Assembly: GCA_038237925.1 (NCBI GenBank)
Contig: JBBRYF010000013.1
Span: forward strand, 1 to 59,202
DNA from: AC-32 sp038237925
GTDB lineage: Bacteria > Actinomycetota > Thermoleophilia > Gaiellales > Gaiellaceae
Direction: 5' to 3'
Length of the DNA: 59,202 nucleotides
The notes under the pieces are model-generated. The model was not told where the DNA came from, did no database searches, and saw nothing but the letters and a program-made list of their open reading frames with translations. Below are positions 50,103 through 59,202 of this stretch, piece after piece. Within the stretch, counting starts at the first letter, position 1. Every line of letters starts with the position of its first letter. A program made the translations under genes and the position numbers.

Positions 50103-50109
50103 TACCATA
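50103..50109. promoter_or_regulatory. Overlapping -10 elements for the divergent ROK and LCP genes
   Basis: TACCAT (50103-50108) on the plus strand and TATGGT (50109-50104) on the minus strand share five bases. The LCP ATG follows by ten bases, the ROK TTG by twelve. One site probably serves both directions. Confidence 0.5.
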
Positions 50110-50118
50110 CGCCGCCGG

Positions 50119-51294
50119 ATGGCGACCCCCGGCGGAGAGAAGCCTTACCGCCTCTACCGCGGCGGCCGCCAGAAGGGCCGTGTCCCGGGCGTTGGGCGCC
50201 CGGAGAAGGCGGCGCCGAAGGCCAAGCCCGAGCGCGACGGGCGCAGCCGCTACCGCGGGCCCGGGCCGAAGCCGACCGCGCGAAAGCCTCGGCAGATCCG
50301 CTGGACCCGCGAGATCGCGATCGCGATCGTCCTGATCGTCCTCTTCTTCATCGTCTGGGCCGCCCTCGGCTACCTGGTCTTCCGCAGCGGCGTCTCCGAC
50401 GCGAACAAGCGGCTGCCGCAGTCCGCGAGACGCGCGCTCACGCCGGATACCGGGAGCATGCTCTCGAGCCCGACCTCGATCCTGCTTCTAGGCACCGACC
50501 ACTCCGCCGCGGCGGCCCGAGCCGGGGACCGCCACTCCGACTCGATCACGCTGCTGCACACCGACCCCGGCCACGGGCGGCTCTACTACCTCTCGATCCC
50601 TCGCGATCTGCGTGTCGACATCCCCGGCTACGGTGCCGCCAAGATCACCACGGCGTTCCAGGTCGGCGGGCCACGCCTCGCCGCACGGACGGTCGCGGCT
50701 TACACGTCGATCCCCGTCAACCACCTCGTGGTCGTCAACTTCGCGCAGTTCAAGGACCTGATCGACGCCGTCGGCGGGCTCGACATCGTCGTTCCGGGCC
50801 GGATCCAGTCGAAGTTCGACTGCCCCTACGGCACCGCGGCCCGCTGCACACGCTGGCCCGGCTGGCGCTTCAAGGCCGGCAAGCAGCACATGAACGGCCA
50901 GCGCGCGCTGATCTACTCGCGCGTCCGCAAGAACGCGCTCAACCCCGCCGAGAGCGACATCACGCGCGGGGAGCGGAACCAGGTCGTGCTGCAGACGCTG
51001 ATGAGCAAGCTCGCGAGCTTCAACACCTTCATGCGCCTGCCGCTGATCGGCAAGGACCTGATGAAGCCGCTCGCGACCGATCTCTCGGCGAACGACTTCG
51101 TCGGGCTCGGCTGGGCGAAGTTCCGCGCGAAGCACACGCTGCACTGCCGGCTCGGCGGCACCTCGACCGGAGGAGACATCACGCCCAGCGAGGACAACGC
51201 GAAGGTGATCCTGATGGTGCTCGGGAAGTCGGCTCCCCAGCCGCCGGCGCCGACCGGCGACACGTACCCGCCGGGCTGCTTGACGGGGCGCTAA
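50119..51294 (+). CDS. LytR-CpsA-Psr (LCP) family cell-wall glycopolymer ligase
   Basis: A 391-residue membrane protein. A basic cytosolic N terminus (about 1-62) is followed by one helix (about 66-90) and an extracytoplasmic LCP domain (about 118-325) with LLLGTDHS, HSDSITLLHTDP, LSIPRDLRVDIPGYGAAKI and VGGLDIVVPG. It would attach teichoic-acid-like or arabinogalactan-like polymers to peptidoglycan. A Cys pair (near 234 and 242) is likely a disulfide. ATG at 50119; no Shine-Dalgarno. Convergent with the FmdB gene. Confidence 0.93.
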   Translation: MATPGGEKPYRLYRGGRQKGRVPGVGRPEKAAPKAKPERDGRSRYRGPGPKPTARKPRQIRWTREIAIAIVLIVLFFIVWAALGYLVFRSGVSDANKRLPQSARRALTPDTGSMLSSPTSILLLGTDHSAAAARAGDRHSDSITLLHTDPGHGRLYYLSIPRDLRVDIPGYGAAKITTAFQVGGPRLAARTVAAYTSIPVNHLVVVNFAQFKDLIDAVGGLDIVVPGRIQSKFDCPYGTAARCTRWPGWRFKAGKQHMNGQRALIYSRVRKNALNPAESDITRGERNQVVLQTLMSKLASFNTFMRLPLIGKDLMKPLATDLSANDFVGLGWAKFRAKHTLHCRLGGTSTGGDITPSEDNAKVILMVLGKSAPQPPAPTGDTYPPGCLTGR

Positions 51295-51296
51295 AG

Positions 51297-51575
51297 CTAC
51301 GCTTCGGCGGCCTTCTTCGGCTCCTTCTTCTCTTCCTTCTTCCTCGGCTCGCCGCCCTCGCCGCCGCCGTCCTTTGAGGTCTCCGTCTTCCCGGAGCCGC
51401 GGCCGTAGTCGGTCGAGTAGAACCCGGAGCCCTTGAAGTGCACGGCGACCGGATAGAGCACGCGCTCGACGGGGCCTTCGCCGCAGACTTCGCACACCTC
51501 GGGCTGCGGGTCGCCGATGCGCTGGAACAGCTCGAACAGGTGCCCGTTCGGGCAGCGGTACTCGTAGATCGGCAT
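51297..51575 (-). CDS. FmdB-family zinc-ribbon protein
   Basis: A 92-residue putative regulatory protein of the FmdB family. It begins MPIYEYRCPNGHLFE, then CEVCGEGPVERVLYP, with a three-ligand zinc ribbon (Cys, His/Cys, CxxC), GSGFYSTDYG, and a Lys/Glu-rich tail. ATG at 51575 lies eight bases after TAAGCT (51589-51584), which supports this start over one 24 codons upstream. Role unknown; often found beside mscL or 5-formyltetrahydrofolate genes, which are not here. Confidence 0.9.
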   Translation of the reverse strand: MPIYEYRCPNGHLFELFQRIGDPQPEVCEVCGEGPVERVLYPVAVHFKGSGFYSTDYGRGSGKTETSKDGGGEGGEPRKKEEKKEPKKAAEA

Positions 51576-51600
51576 CCGCTCGAAGCTTAGCGGGGTGGTA

Positions 51601-51786
51601 TTACGACTCCCGCTCGCGCTCGAGCGTCTCGCGGTAGCACGGCGCATCCTCGAAGGCGGCGAGGCCGGGCTGGGTCGGGCGCGGTCGCGGGCGCTTGCGA
51701 CGGACCGCGGCGAAGACGGCCGAGGCGCCCAGGAGCCCGCCGATCACGAACGAACGCAGCCGTCCAGATTGCGACTCCCGGTCCAT
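51601..51786 (-). CDS. Small membrane-associated protein (61 residues)
   Basis: A 61-residue protein: short polar N terminus, one hydrophobic segment (about 12-28, SFVIGGLLGASAVFAAV), then a basic, proline-rich part (RRKRPRPRPTQPG) and an acidic end. No family recognised. ATG at 51786 lies six bases after TACAAT (51798-51793) on the minus strand and only 15 bases from the start of the divergent psuK-like gene. Confidence 0.65.
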   Translation of the reverse strand: MDRESQSGRLRSFVIGGLLGASAVFAAVRRKRPRPRPTQPGLAAFEDAPCYRETLERERES

Positions 51787-51801
51787 GCCACGATTGTAGG
51801 G
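51787..51801. promoter_or_regulatory. 15-base divergent start region
   Basis: The minus-strand -10 TACAAT (51798-51793) ends six bases before the 61-residue gene. The plus gene starts at 51802 with a weak CACGAT (51789-51794) as -10 candidate. Each promoter must extend into the other gene. Confidence 0.5.
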
Positions 51802-52632
51802 ATGGCCCTCGTGATCTGCACTCTCGGCGACCTGCTTCTCGACGTGATCGTCCGAGCGGCCCAACCGCTCGCTGGGGGCGCCGACAGCCCGGTCGAGACG
51901 CGGCTCGCGACCGGCGGGCAGGCCGCCAACGTCGCCGCCTGGATCGTTGAGCTCGGCGGCTCCGCGCGCTGCATCGCGAAGCGCGCCGACGACGCTGCGG
52001 GCGAGCTTGCCCGGACGCTGCTGGAGGCGCGTGGCGTCGAGGTCGTCGGGCCTCAGGTGGAGGGCTCGACCGGTGTCGTCGTCGCGCTGGTGGCGGAGGA
52101 CGGCGAGCGGACGATGGCGACCGACCGCGGCGTCTCCACGGAGCTGCGCGAGGACGAGCTCGACGCGCGCTGGCTGGAAGGCTGCGCCTGGTTGCACCTC
52201 TCCGGCTATGCGCTGCTCGCGGAGCCGATTGCGGAGGCCGCGCTCGCCGCGGCCCGGCTGGCACGGACGCGCGAGGCGCGAATCGCGGTCGACCTCTCGT
52301 CTTGGAGCGCGATCCGCGCCTACGGGCCTGAGCGCTTCCGTGCAAACCTGGACGCCGTGGCGCCTGATGTCGTCTTCGCGAACGAGCCCGAGTGGGAGAT
52401 GGTCGGAGGCGCCTACGCGCTCGCGGAGACGGCGGTCGTGAAGCGCGGCTCTCGCGGGGTCGAGCTGCGGACGGCCGCCGGCGTCGAAGAGCATCGGCCT
52501 CCCGCGGTGGACGTAGTCGACACGACCGGCGCCGGCGACGCGCTCGCGGCGGGATTCCTCGTCGGCGGGATCGAGCTCGGGCTCGAGGCGGCGGCCCGCT
52601 GCGTCGGCCAGCTCGGAGCCGTGCCTTCGTGA
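51802..52632 (+). CDS. psuK: PfkB-family carbohydrate kinase (probable pseudouridine kinase)
   Basis: A 276-residue ribokinase-fold enzyme. The sugar-binding GGQAANVAAWIVELGG (near 39-54) and the catalytic/anion-hole motif DTTGAGDALAAGFL (near 239-252) are intact. Because psuG follows with a GTGA overlap, it probably phosphorylates pseudouridine to its 5'-phosphate. Other nucleoside or sugar substrates cannot be excluded from sequence. ATG at 51802 begins the first strand (LVICTLGDLLLDV). Confidence 0.85.
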   Translation: MALVICTLGDLLLDVIVRAAQPLAGGADSPVETRLATGGQAANVAAWIVELGGSARCIAKRADDAAGELARTLLEARGVEVVGPQVEGSTGVVVALVAEDGERTMATDRGVSTELREDELDARWLEGCAWLHLSGYALLAEPIAEAALAAARLARTREARIAVDLSSWSAIRAYGPERFRANLDAVAPDVVFANEPEWEMVGGAYALAETAVVKRGSRGVELRTAAGVEEHRPPAVDVVDTTGAGDALAAGFLVGGIELGLEAAARCVGQLGAVPS

Positions 52633-53525
52633 CGAAGCTCATACGCATCGCGCCGGAAGTGCAACAAGCGCTCGACGAAGGCCGCGCGGTCGTCGCGCTC
52701 GAGACTACGCTCGTCGCACACGGTTTCCCACCCGGGGTGGGGGTGGAGGTGGGGCAGGCGGCCGAAGCAGCGGTCAGGTCCGAAGGGGCCATGGCCGCGA
52801 CGATCGGCGCGCTCGACGGCGTCGTGGCGATCGGCCTCGACGCGGATGAGCTCGCCCGCTTCGGAGAGGCCGGCGCGTCCGCGCGAAAGGCCGGCCCGCG
52901 CGACCTCGCCGCCTGTGTCGCAAGCGGCGAGCTCGGCGCGACCACCGTCGGCGGCACCCTCGCCGCGGCGCGACTCGCCGGGATCCGCTTCCTGGGCACC
53001 GGCGGGATCGGCGGCGTCCACCGCGGCTACGCGGAGCGGTTCGACGTCTCGGCCGACCTCGCGCAGCTCGCGCGCACGCAGGCTGTCATCGTCTCCTCCG
53101 GGATCAAGTCCCTGCTCGACGTGCCCGCGACCGCGGAGCTGCTCGAGACCCTAGGCGTGCCGGTGCTCGGCTACCGCACCGGCGAGCTGCCGCTCTTCTA
53201 CAGCGCCGGCGGCGGCCCGCCCGTCTCGGCCCGGGTCGAGTCACCTGAGGCGGCGGCCCGAATCGCGTCCGCGCACTGGGAGCTCGGCGGCACGGCCCTC
53301 CTGCTCGCGCGCGATCCCGACGACGGCGTCGATGTGGAGCCGCTCGTCGAGGAGGCCCTTGCCGCCGCGGCCACGCAGGGGATCTACGGCCAGGGCGTGA
53401 CCCCGTTCGTGCTCTCGTTCCTGCACGAGCGCAGCGGCGGTCGCACGCTCGAGGTGAACCGCGAGCTGATCGTCGCGAACGCGGCGCTCGCCGCCCGGGT
53501 TGCGGTCGCGGCTAGTCGGTCGTGA
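52629..53525 (+). CDS. psuG: Pseudouridine-5'-phosphate glycosidase
   Basis: A 298-residue PsuG protein that splits pseudouridine 5'-phosphate to uracil and ribose 5-phosphate. Motifs ALETTLVAHGFP, ARKAGPRDLAACV, GATTVGGTLAAARLAGI, GTGGIGGVHRG and SSGIKSLLDVPATAELLETLGVPV (split here) identify the family. GTG at 52629 overlaps the kinase stop as GTGA. The pair forms a pseudouridine salvage unit. The 3' end overlaps the convergent GYD gene by 14 bases. Confidence 0.95.
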   Translation: MTKLIRIAPEVQQALDEGRAVVALETTLVAHGFPPGVGVEVGQAAEAAVRSEGAMAATIGALDGVVAIGLDADELARFGEAGASARKAGPRDLAACVASGELGATTVGGTLAAARLAGIRFLGTGGIGGVHRGYAERFDVSADLAQLARTQAVIVSSGIKSLLDVPATAELLETLGVPVLGYRTGELPLFYSAGGGPPVSARVESPEAAARIASAHWELGGTALLLARDPDDGVDVEPLVEEALAAAATQGIYGQGVTPFVLSFLHERSGGRTLEVNRELIVANAALAARVAVAASRS

Positions 53526-53802
53526 AGGACGAGAGGAACTCGTCGATCGAGAGCGCGGTCAGCGTCTGCAGCTTGGCGCTGCCGCGCGCGCCGAGCGCCA
53601 CAGACACGCGCGCGATCGTCTCCGAGTCGGGCGCCTCGACGACGTTGACGAAGTCGAATGGCCCGAGGGTGGCCCACTGGTGCACGACCTTCGCGCCGAG
53701 CTCCTCGACGTCACGGTTGACCTCCCGTAACCGGTCGGGGTTCGCCTTCAGGGTCTGCACGCCCTGGGCGGTCAGGCTCGTGAGCATGATGTAGGTCGGC
53801 AT
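53512..53802 (-). CDS. GYD-domain protein
   Basis: A 96-residue protein with the GYD domain of a ferredoxin-like alpha/beta fold: MPTYIMLTSLTAQGVQTLK, then GAKVVHQWATLGPFDFVNVVEAPD where the signature GxYD is represented by GPFD. Function of the family is unknown. ATG at 53802 has GAAGGAG six bases upstream, and TAGCAT lies about 30 bases upstream. Overlaps the upstream membrane protein frame by 92 bases. Confidence 0.88.
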   Translation of the reverse strand: MPTYIMLTSLTAQGVQTLKANPDRLREVNRDVEELGAKVVHQWATLGPFDFVNVVEAPDSETIARVSVALGARGSAKLQTLTALSIDEFLSSFTTD

Positions 53803-54486
53803 CGCGGCTCCTTCGTCGGGGACCCGATGCTAACCGGGCCGCCTGGTCGAAGTAGAGCTGGCCCGCGCCGAGGAAGAGCAGCGGCGAGATGAAGACCAGC
53901 GAGACGAACGCGGCCGACGAGCGCGCGATCTGGCTCCCGCCTCGCAGCAGCACGAAGAGCATGGTGGCCGTCAGGAACGAGACGATCACCAGCGCCGCGA
54001 GCGAGCCGATCGCGTGGATCGGATCCGCGCGGGCGAGCTGGAAGCCGCGCCTCACCGAGTCGAGCGGCCCCCGGCCCTCGAGCAGCGCGGCCGGAATGGC
54101 CAGGCCGAAGAGTCCGAGCCAGATGACGGCGGGCAGGATCAGGAAGCTATAGAGGAAGATCGTGGGGACGAAGAGCGCCCAGCCGACGACCGCCGCCACG
54201 GCGATGCGCCGCGCCACCGGCGGCTCGTCTGCGGCGAGGAACACACCGCCGATGAACGACGCCGTCATCAGGAACGCGCCGGCCGTGAGCACGAACGCCA
54301 GGTCCCACCAGCCCGGGATGACCTTCACGCCGACGGCAGTCACCGCCGGCCCGAGCCCGAGCGCGAGCGACGGCCAGAAGCGCCGCCCATAGAGGCGGAT
54401 CGACTCCGCGATCAGCTGCCCGATCGGCCGCGTCTCGTGCGGCAGCGGCGGCGGCAGCGGCTCGTTGGGCCTGGCCTTTCGCGCCA

Positions 54487-54487
<1 letters not shown>
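53711..54487 (-). CDS. Multi-helix membrane protein at the end of the heat-shock operon
   Basis: A 258-residue frame with a Pro-rich cytosolic N terminus (about 1-25) and five or six membrane helices (about 40-60, 66-86, 95-118, 120-138, 160-185 and 190-210). Sequence such as ALLEGRGPLDSVRRGFQLAR resembles glycerophosphoryl-diester-phosphodiesterase membrane-domain-like proteins. The last ~45 residues are charged and are an out-of-frame reading of the GYD gene; the biological end may be before them. ATG at 54487 overlaps the clpB stop as TGATG. Confidence 0.72.
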
Positions 54488-56939
<2,452 letters not shown>

Positions 56940-56958
<19 letters not shown>

Positions 56959-57314
56959 CTGCGCTCCAGTTGCGTCGGGTCGTAGAGAACGAGGTCGCGG
57001 CGGTACTGCTTGTGCACGCGCTCGACCGCCTCGCGCATCTCCCGCTCGAGCCGCTCCATCCGGGCCTGCATCCGGGTGAGCTGCTCCTCGAGCCCGAGCA
57101 CGGCCTCGACGCCCGCGAGGTTGAGCCCGAGCTCGCCGGTCAGACGCTGGATCAGGCGCAGCCGCTCGAGGTCGGCCTCGGAGTAGAGGCGCGTGTTCCC
57201 CGCGGTGCGCTGCGGGCGGACGAGGCCCTTCTGCTCGTACATGCGCAGCGTCTGCGGGTGCATCCCGACGAGCTCGGCGGCGACGGAGATCATGTAGCGC
57301 GGGCGATTGTCCAT
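56940..57314 (-). CDS. hspR: HspR heat-shock repressor (MerR family)
   Basis: A 124-residue MerR-type regulator. It begins PRYMISVAAELVGMHPQTLRMYEQKGLVRPQRTAGNTRLYSEADL (shown by positions 5-49 as the winged HTH), then a dimerising coiled coil (about 75-110). HspR represses the dnaK and clpB operons by binding HAIR inverted repeats, usually upstream of dnaK, outside this window. ATG at 57314 overlaps the upstream stop as TGATG. Confidence 0.94.
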
Positions 57315-57598
57315 CAGGCCTTCCTCCGCGAGGCAATGACGGCGTAGGTCACGATCGCCCCGGCCGCGAGGGCGATCGCGATCCAGCCGCCGAGCCGCCA
57401 GAGGCTGAAGGCGCCGTGCCAGAGGACCAGCCAGAGGAGCAGCTTGCCGAAGCCGCCGATCTTCGCGAGCGCGAGCCCGCCCGCGGCAGCTCCGCCCGCC
57501 GCCGAGCCCCAGCCGACGCGCTTGCTGCGCTGTTCGGCGGTCTCCGGCTCGGGCGCTTCGCGAGCGCCCTGCTCGAGCAGCTCATCGTGCTTGACCAT
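57314..57598 (-). CDS. Two-helix membrane protein in the heat-shock operon (94 residues)
   Basis: A 94-residue protein with an acidic N-terminal third (LLEQGAREAPEPETAEQRSKR) and two hydrophobic helices (about 33-62 with a Gly-rich start, and 68-88) ending in SRRKA. No family recognised. It is translationally linked on both sides by TGATG junctions with the 61-residue gene and hspR, so it should be made with the chaperones. Confidence 0.72.
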   Translation of the reverse strand: MVKHDELLEQGAREAPEPETAEQRSKRVGWGSAAGGAAAGGLALAKIGGFGKLLLWLVLWHGAFSLWRLGGWIAIALAAGAIVTYAVIASRRKA

Positions 57599-57783
57599 CA
57601 GCGGCGCCTCTCGACGAAGATCGCTGAGAGCATCAGCGCGACCCAGACCGCAGTGAGAACCCAGATGTAGCCGTGAAAGAACGCGTGCCTCGGGTCCCCG
57701 GGATCACGCCCGTTCAGCGCCTGCAACAGGAACGCGAAACCGACGCCTCCAGCCGCCAGAGCGAGCCACTTCGCAACGCGCAT
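57598..57783 (-). CDS. Small two-helix membrane protein in the heat-shock operon (61 residues)
   Basis: A 61-residue protein: helix 1 about 4-23, a His- and Asp-containing loop (NGRDPGDPRHAFFHG) and helix 2 about 38-56, ending in ERRR. No family recognised. ATG at 57783 overlaps the dnaJ stop as TGATG. It lies where dnaJ and hspR are normally adjacent. Confidence 0.72.
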   Translation of the reverse strand: MRVAKWLALAAGGVGFAFLLQALNGRDPGDPRHAFFHGYIWVLTAVWVALMLSAIFVERRR

Positions 57784-58841
57784 CAGCCGCCGGCCTTCTC
57801 GAGCTCCTCGAGCAGCTCGCGCTGCTTCTTGCTCAGCTTCTTCGGCACGGTCAGCTTGACGCGCGCGAGGACGTCGCCTCGGCCGGAGCCCTTCAGCTTC
57901 GGGGCGCCCTTGCCCTTCACGCGCAGGAGCGTGCCGTCCTCCGTGCCGGGCTTGACCTTCACGGTCACCGAGCCGTCCGGGGTCGGCACCTCGACCTTCG
58001 CACCGAGGGTCGCTTCGGGGTAGGTCACCGGCACGTCGACGATCAGGTCGTCGCCGCGGCGCGTGTAGACCTTCGACGGCGAGACGCGAGTGACGACGTA
58101 GAGGTCGCCCGCCCCGGCTCCGCCCCAGCCGGCCTCGCCCTTGCCGCGCAGACGGATCCGCGAGCCCTCCTTCACGCCCGCGGGGATCTTGACCGTGTAG
58201 CGCTTGGTGCGCCGCTCGCGGCCGCTGCCGTGACAGCGCGGGCAGGGATCCTCGATCACGGTGCCGTTGCCGCGGCAGCGCGGGCACGGCTGCTGCAGCG
58301 CGAAGAGGCCCTGGCTCTCGGCCTTCACGCCGCGGCCGTGGCACTCCGGGCAGAGCGTCGGCGCCGTCCCCGGCTTCGCGCCCGAGCCGCCGCACTCGCG
58401 GCAGGCGGTCTCGAGCTCGACCGGGATCGTCGTCTCGACGCCCTTCAGCGAGTCCTCGAACGAAAGCCGCACCTCGACCTCGAGGTCGCTCCCGCGCTGG
58501 CCGCGCTGCTGCTGGCCGCGGCCCCCGCGCGAGCCGAACATCCCGCCGAAGATGTCTCCGAGGTCGCCCAGATCGGCGAAGTCGAAGCCCTCGAAGTTGA
58601 CGCCGCCCGGCCCGCGGCCGTTCGTCGAGCCGACGCGGTCGTACTGCTTGCGCTTGTCCGGGTTGGAGAGCACGTCGTAGGCGTGCTGGACCTCCTTGAA
58701 GCGCTCCTCCGCCGACGCGTCGCCGGGGTTCGCGTCCGGATGGTACTGGCGGGCGAGCTTGCGGTACGCCTTCTTGATCTCGTCCTGCGCAGCGCCCTTC
58801 GAGACGCCGAGCGTCTCGTAGAGATCCTTAACCGTCGCCAT
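57783..58841 (-). CDS. dnaJ: Chaperone DnaJ
   Basis: A 352-residue type I J-protein, co-chaperone of DnaK. The J domain (about 3-68) has the HPD motif in RQYHPDANPG, followed by a Gly/Phe region (about 75-115), four zinc-finger repeats of CxxCxGxG type (CRECGGSG, CPECHGRG, CPRCRGNG, CPRCHGSG; about 145-210) and the C-terminal substrate domains. ATG at 58841 begins the J domain and overlaps the grpE end by 14 bases; the longer frame with SSPRRSRRT is unlikely. Confidence 0.96.
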   Translation of the reverse strand: MATVKDLYETLGVSKGAAQDEIKKAYRKLARQYHPDANPGDASAEERFKEVQHAYDVLSNPDKRKQYDRVGSTNGRGPGGVNFEGFDFADLGDLGDIFGGMFGSRGGRGQQQRGQRGSDLEVEVRLSFEDSLKGVETTIPVELETACRECGGSGAKPGTAPTLCPECHGRGVKAESQGLFALQQPCPRCRGNGTVIEDPCPRCHGSGRERRTKRYTVKIPAGVKEGSRIRLRGKGEAGWGGAGAGDLYVVTRVSPSKVYTRRGDDLIVDVPVTYPEATLGAKVEVPTPDGSVTVKVKPGTEDGTLLRVKGKGAPKLKGSGRGDVLARVKLTVPKKLSKKQRELLEELEKAGG

Positions 58842-59202
58842 CGTCCTCCGGCTTCGGCGCGGCGATGACAACGCGAGCCGGCCGCACGACGCGGTCGCCC
58901 AGGCGGTACCCCTTCTGGACGACCTCGATCACGGTGCCCTCGTCCTCGTCGGAGGGCTGCGAGAGCAGCGCCTCGTGGATGTGCGGGTCGAACTGTCGGT
59001 CGGTCTCGACCTCGGCGAGGCCCTCACGCGCGAGCGCCTCTGCGAGCTCGCGGTACACGAGCCGCACACCTTCCTCCAGCTTTGCCTCTTCGTGCTCCTC
59101 GGCCGCGGCCAGCGCGCGCTCGAGGTCGTCGAGCACAGGCAGCAGCTCCTTCACCAGCCACTCGTGGGCCCGCGCGACCAGGCTCTCCTGGTCGCGCAGG
59201 AC
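58828..59202 (-). CDS. grpE: Nucleotide exchange factor GrpE, 3' part; 5' end beyond window
   Basis: The last 124 residues of GrpE, which releases ADP from DnaK. The visible part begins inside the coiled coil (LVARAHEWLVKELLPVLDDLERAL), continues through the four-helix region and ends with the beta domain: EAL, VIEVVQKGYRLGDRVVRPARVVIA. The frame is open to the right edge. The Met at 59154 is not the start because conserved sequence precedes it. dnaJ follows with a 14-base overlap. Confidence 0.94.
   Translation of the reverse strand, partial: VLRDQESLVARAHEWLVKELLPVLDDLERALAAAEEHEEAKLEEGVRLVYRELAEALAREGLAEVETDRQFDPHIHEALLSQPSDEDEGTVIEVVQKGYRLGDRVVRPARVVIAAPKPEDDGDG

Overview
This is a GC-rich (about 70% by eye), very gene-dense bacterial chromosome segment. 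HspR, a 7Fe FdxA-type ferredoxin, the MoeZ-CysO-CysM-Mec cysteine pathway, DUF501 next to FtsB, a psuK/psuG pair and the order glmU-prs-rplY-pth-mfd-mazG-eno all point to Actinomycetota. Protein style suggests the deep class Thermoleophilia (Gaiella/Solirubrobacter-like), but that is inference, since no rRNA is present. No gene-free stretch exceeds 300 bases. Most junctions are ATGA, GTGA, TGATG or CTGA overlaps, and many single genes start 6-9 bases after a TAnnnT hexamer with no Shine-Dalgarno, so they are probably leaderless.

Layout. 1-4.8 kb: 5' part of the principal sigma factor, a TPR membrane protein, then moeZ-cysO-cysM-mec for protein-thiocarboxylate cysteine synthesis, and a secreted cupredoxin. 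4.8-12.7 kb: CorC/HlyC protein, metallo-beta-lactamase fold hydrolase divergent from a radical SAM gene with a LexA-type box, a NarL/histidine kinase pair, FAD oxidoreductase, VOC protein, Rho-N protein. 12.7-14.3 kb: a ferredoxin gene interrupted by a LAGLIDADG intein. 14.3-24 kb: CcdA-CcmH-TlpA-L,D-transpeptidase cluster, SpoIIE-type phosphatase with GDPD, small membrane proteins, PAP2 phosphatase and an HTH-receiver regulator. 24-42.5 kb: DUF501, ftsB, pyk, eno, mazG, a PrsA/SurA-like foldase, mfd, then pth-rplY and prs-glmU, with two accessory insertions (lipoprotein plus MFS; small peptide plus diiron protein plus cyclase-ATPase). 42.5-50 kb: tRNA-Gln, ispE, yjbQ, ksgA, tatD, metG, M23 peptidase, rsmI, ROK glucokinase. 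50-59.2 kb: LCP cell-wall ligase, FmdB zinc ribbon, psuK-psuG, GYD protein, and a heat-shock operon grpE-dnaJ-(2 small membrane proteins)-hspR-clpB-(membrane protein), with grpE cut by the window edge.

Most notable: (1) the intein splits the [4Fe-4S] cysteine motif of a ferredoxin of only 100 residues; (2) CysO carries an 11-residue tail after its diglycine, encoded by a perfect 16-bp palindrome that also supplies the cysM start codon, beside a JAMM protease that could remove it; (3) a three-copy double-hairpin repeat shows compensatory base changes; (4) three operon junctions appear to use CTG starts inside CTGA.
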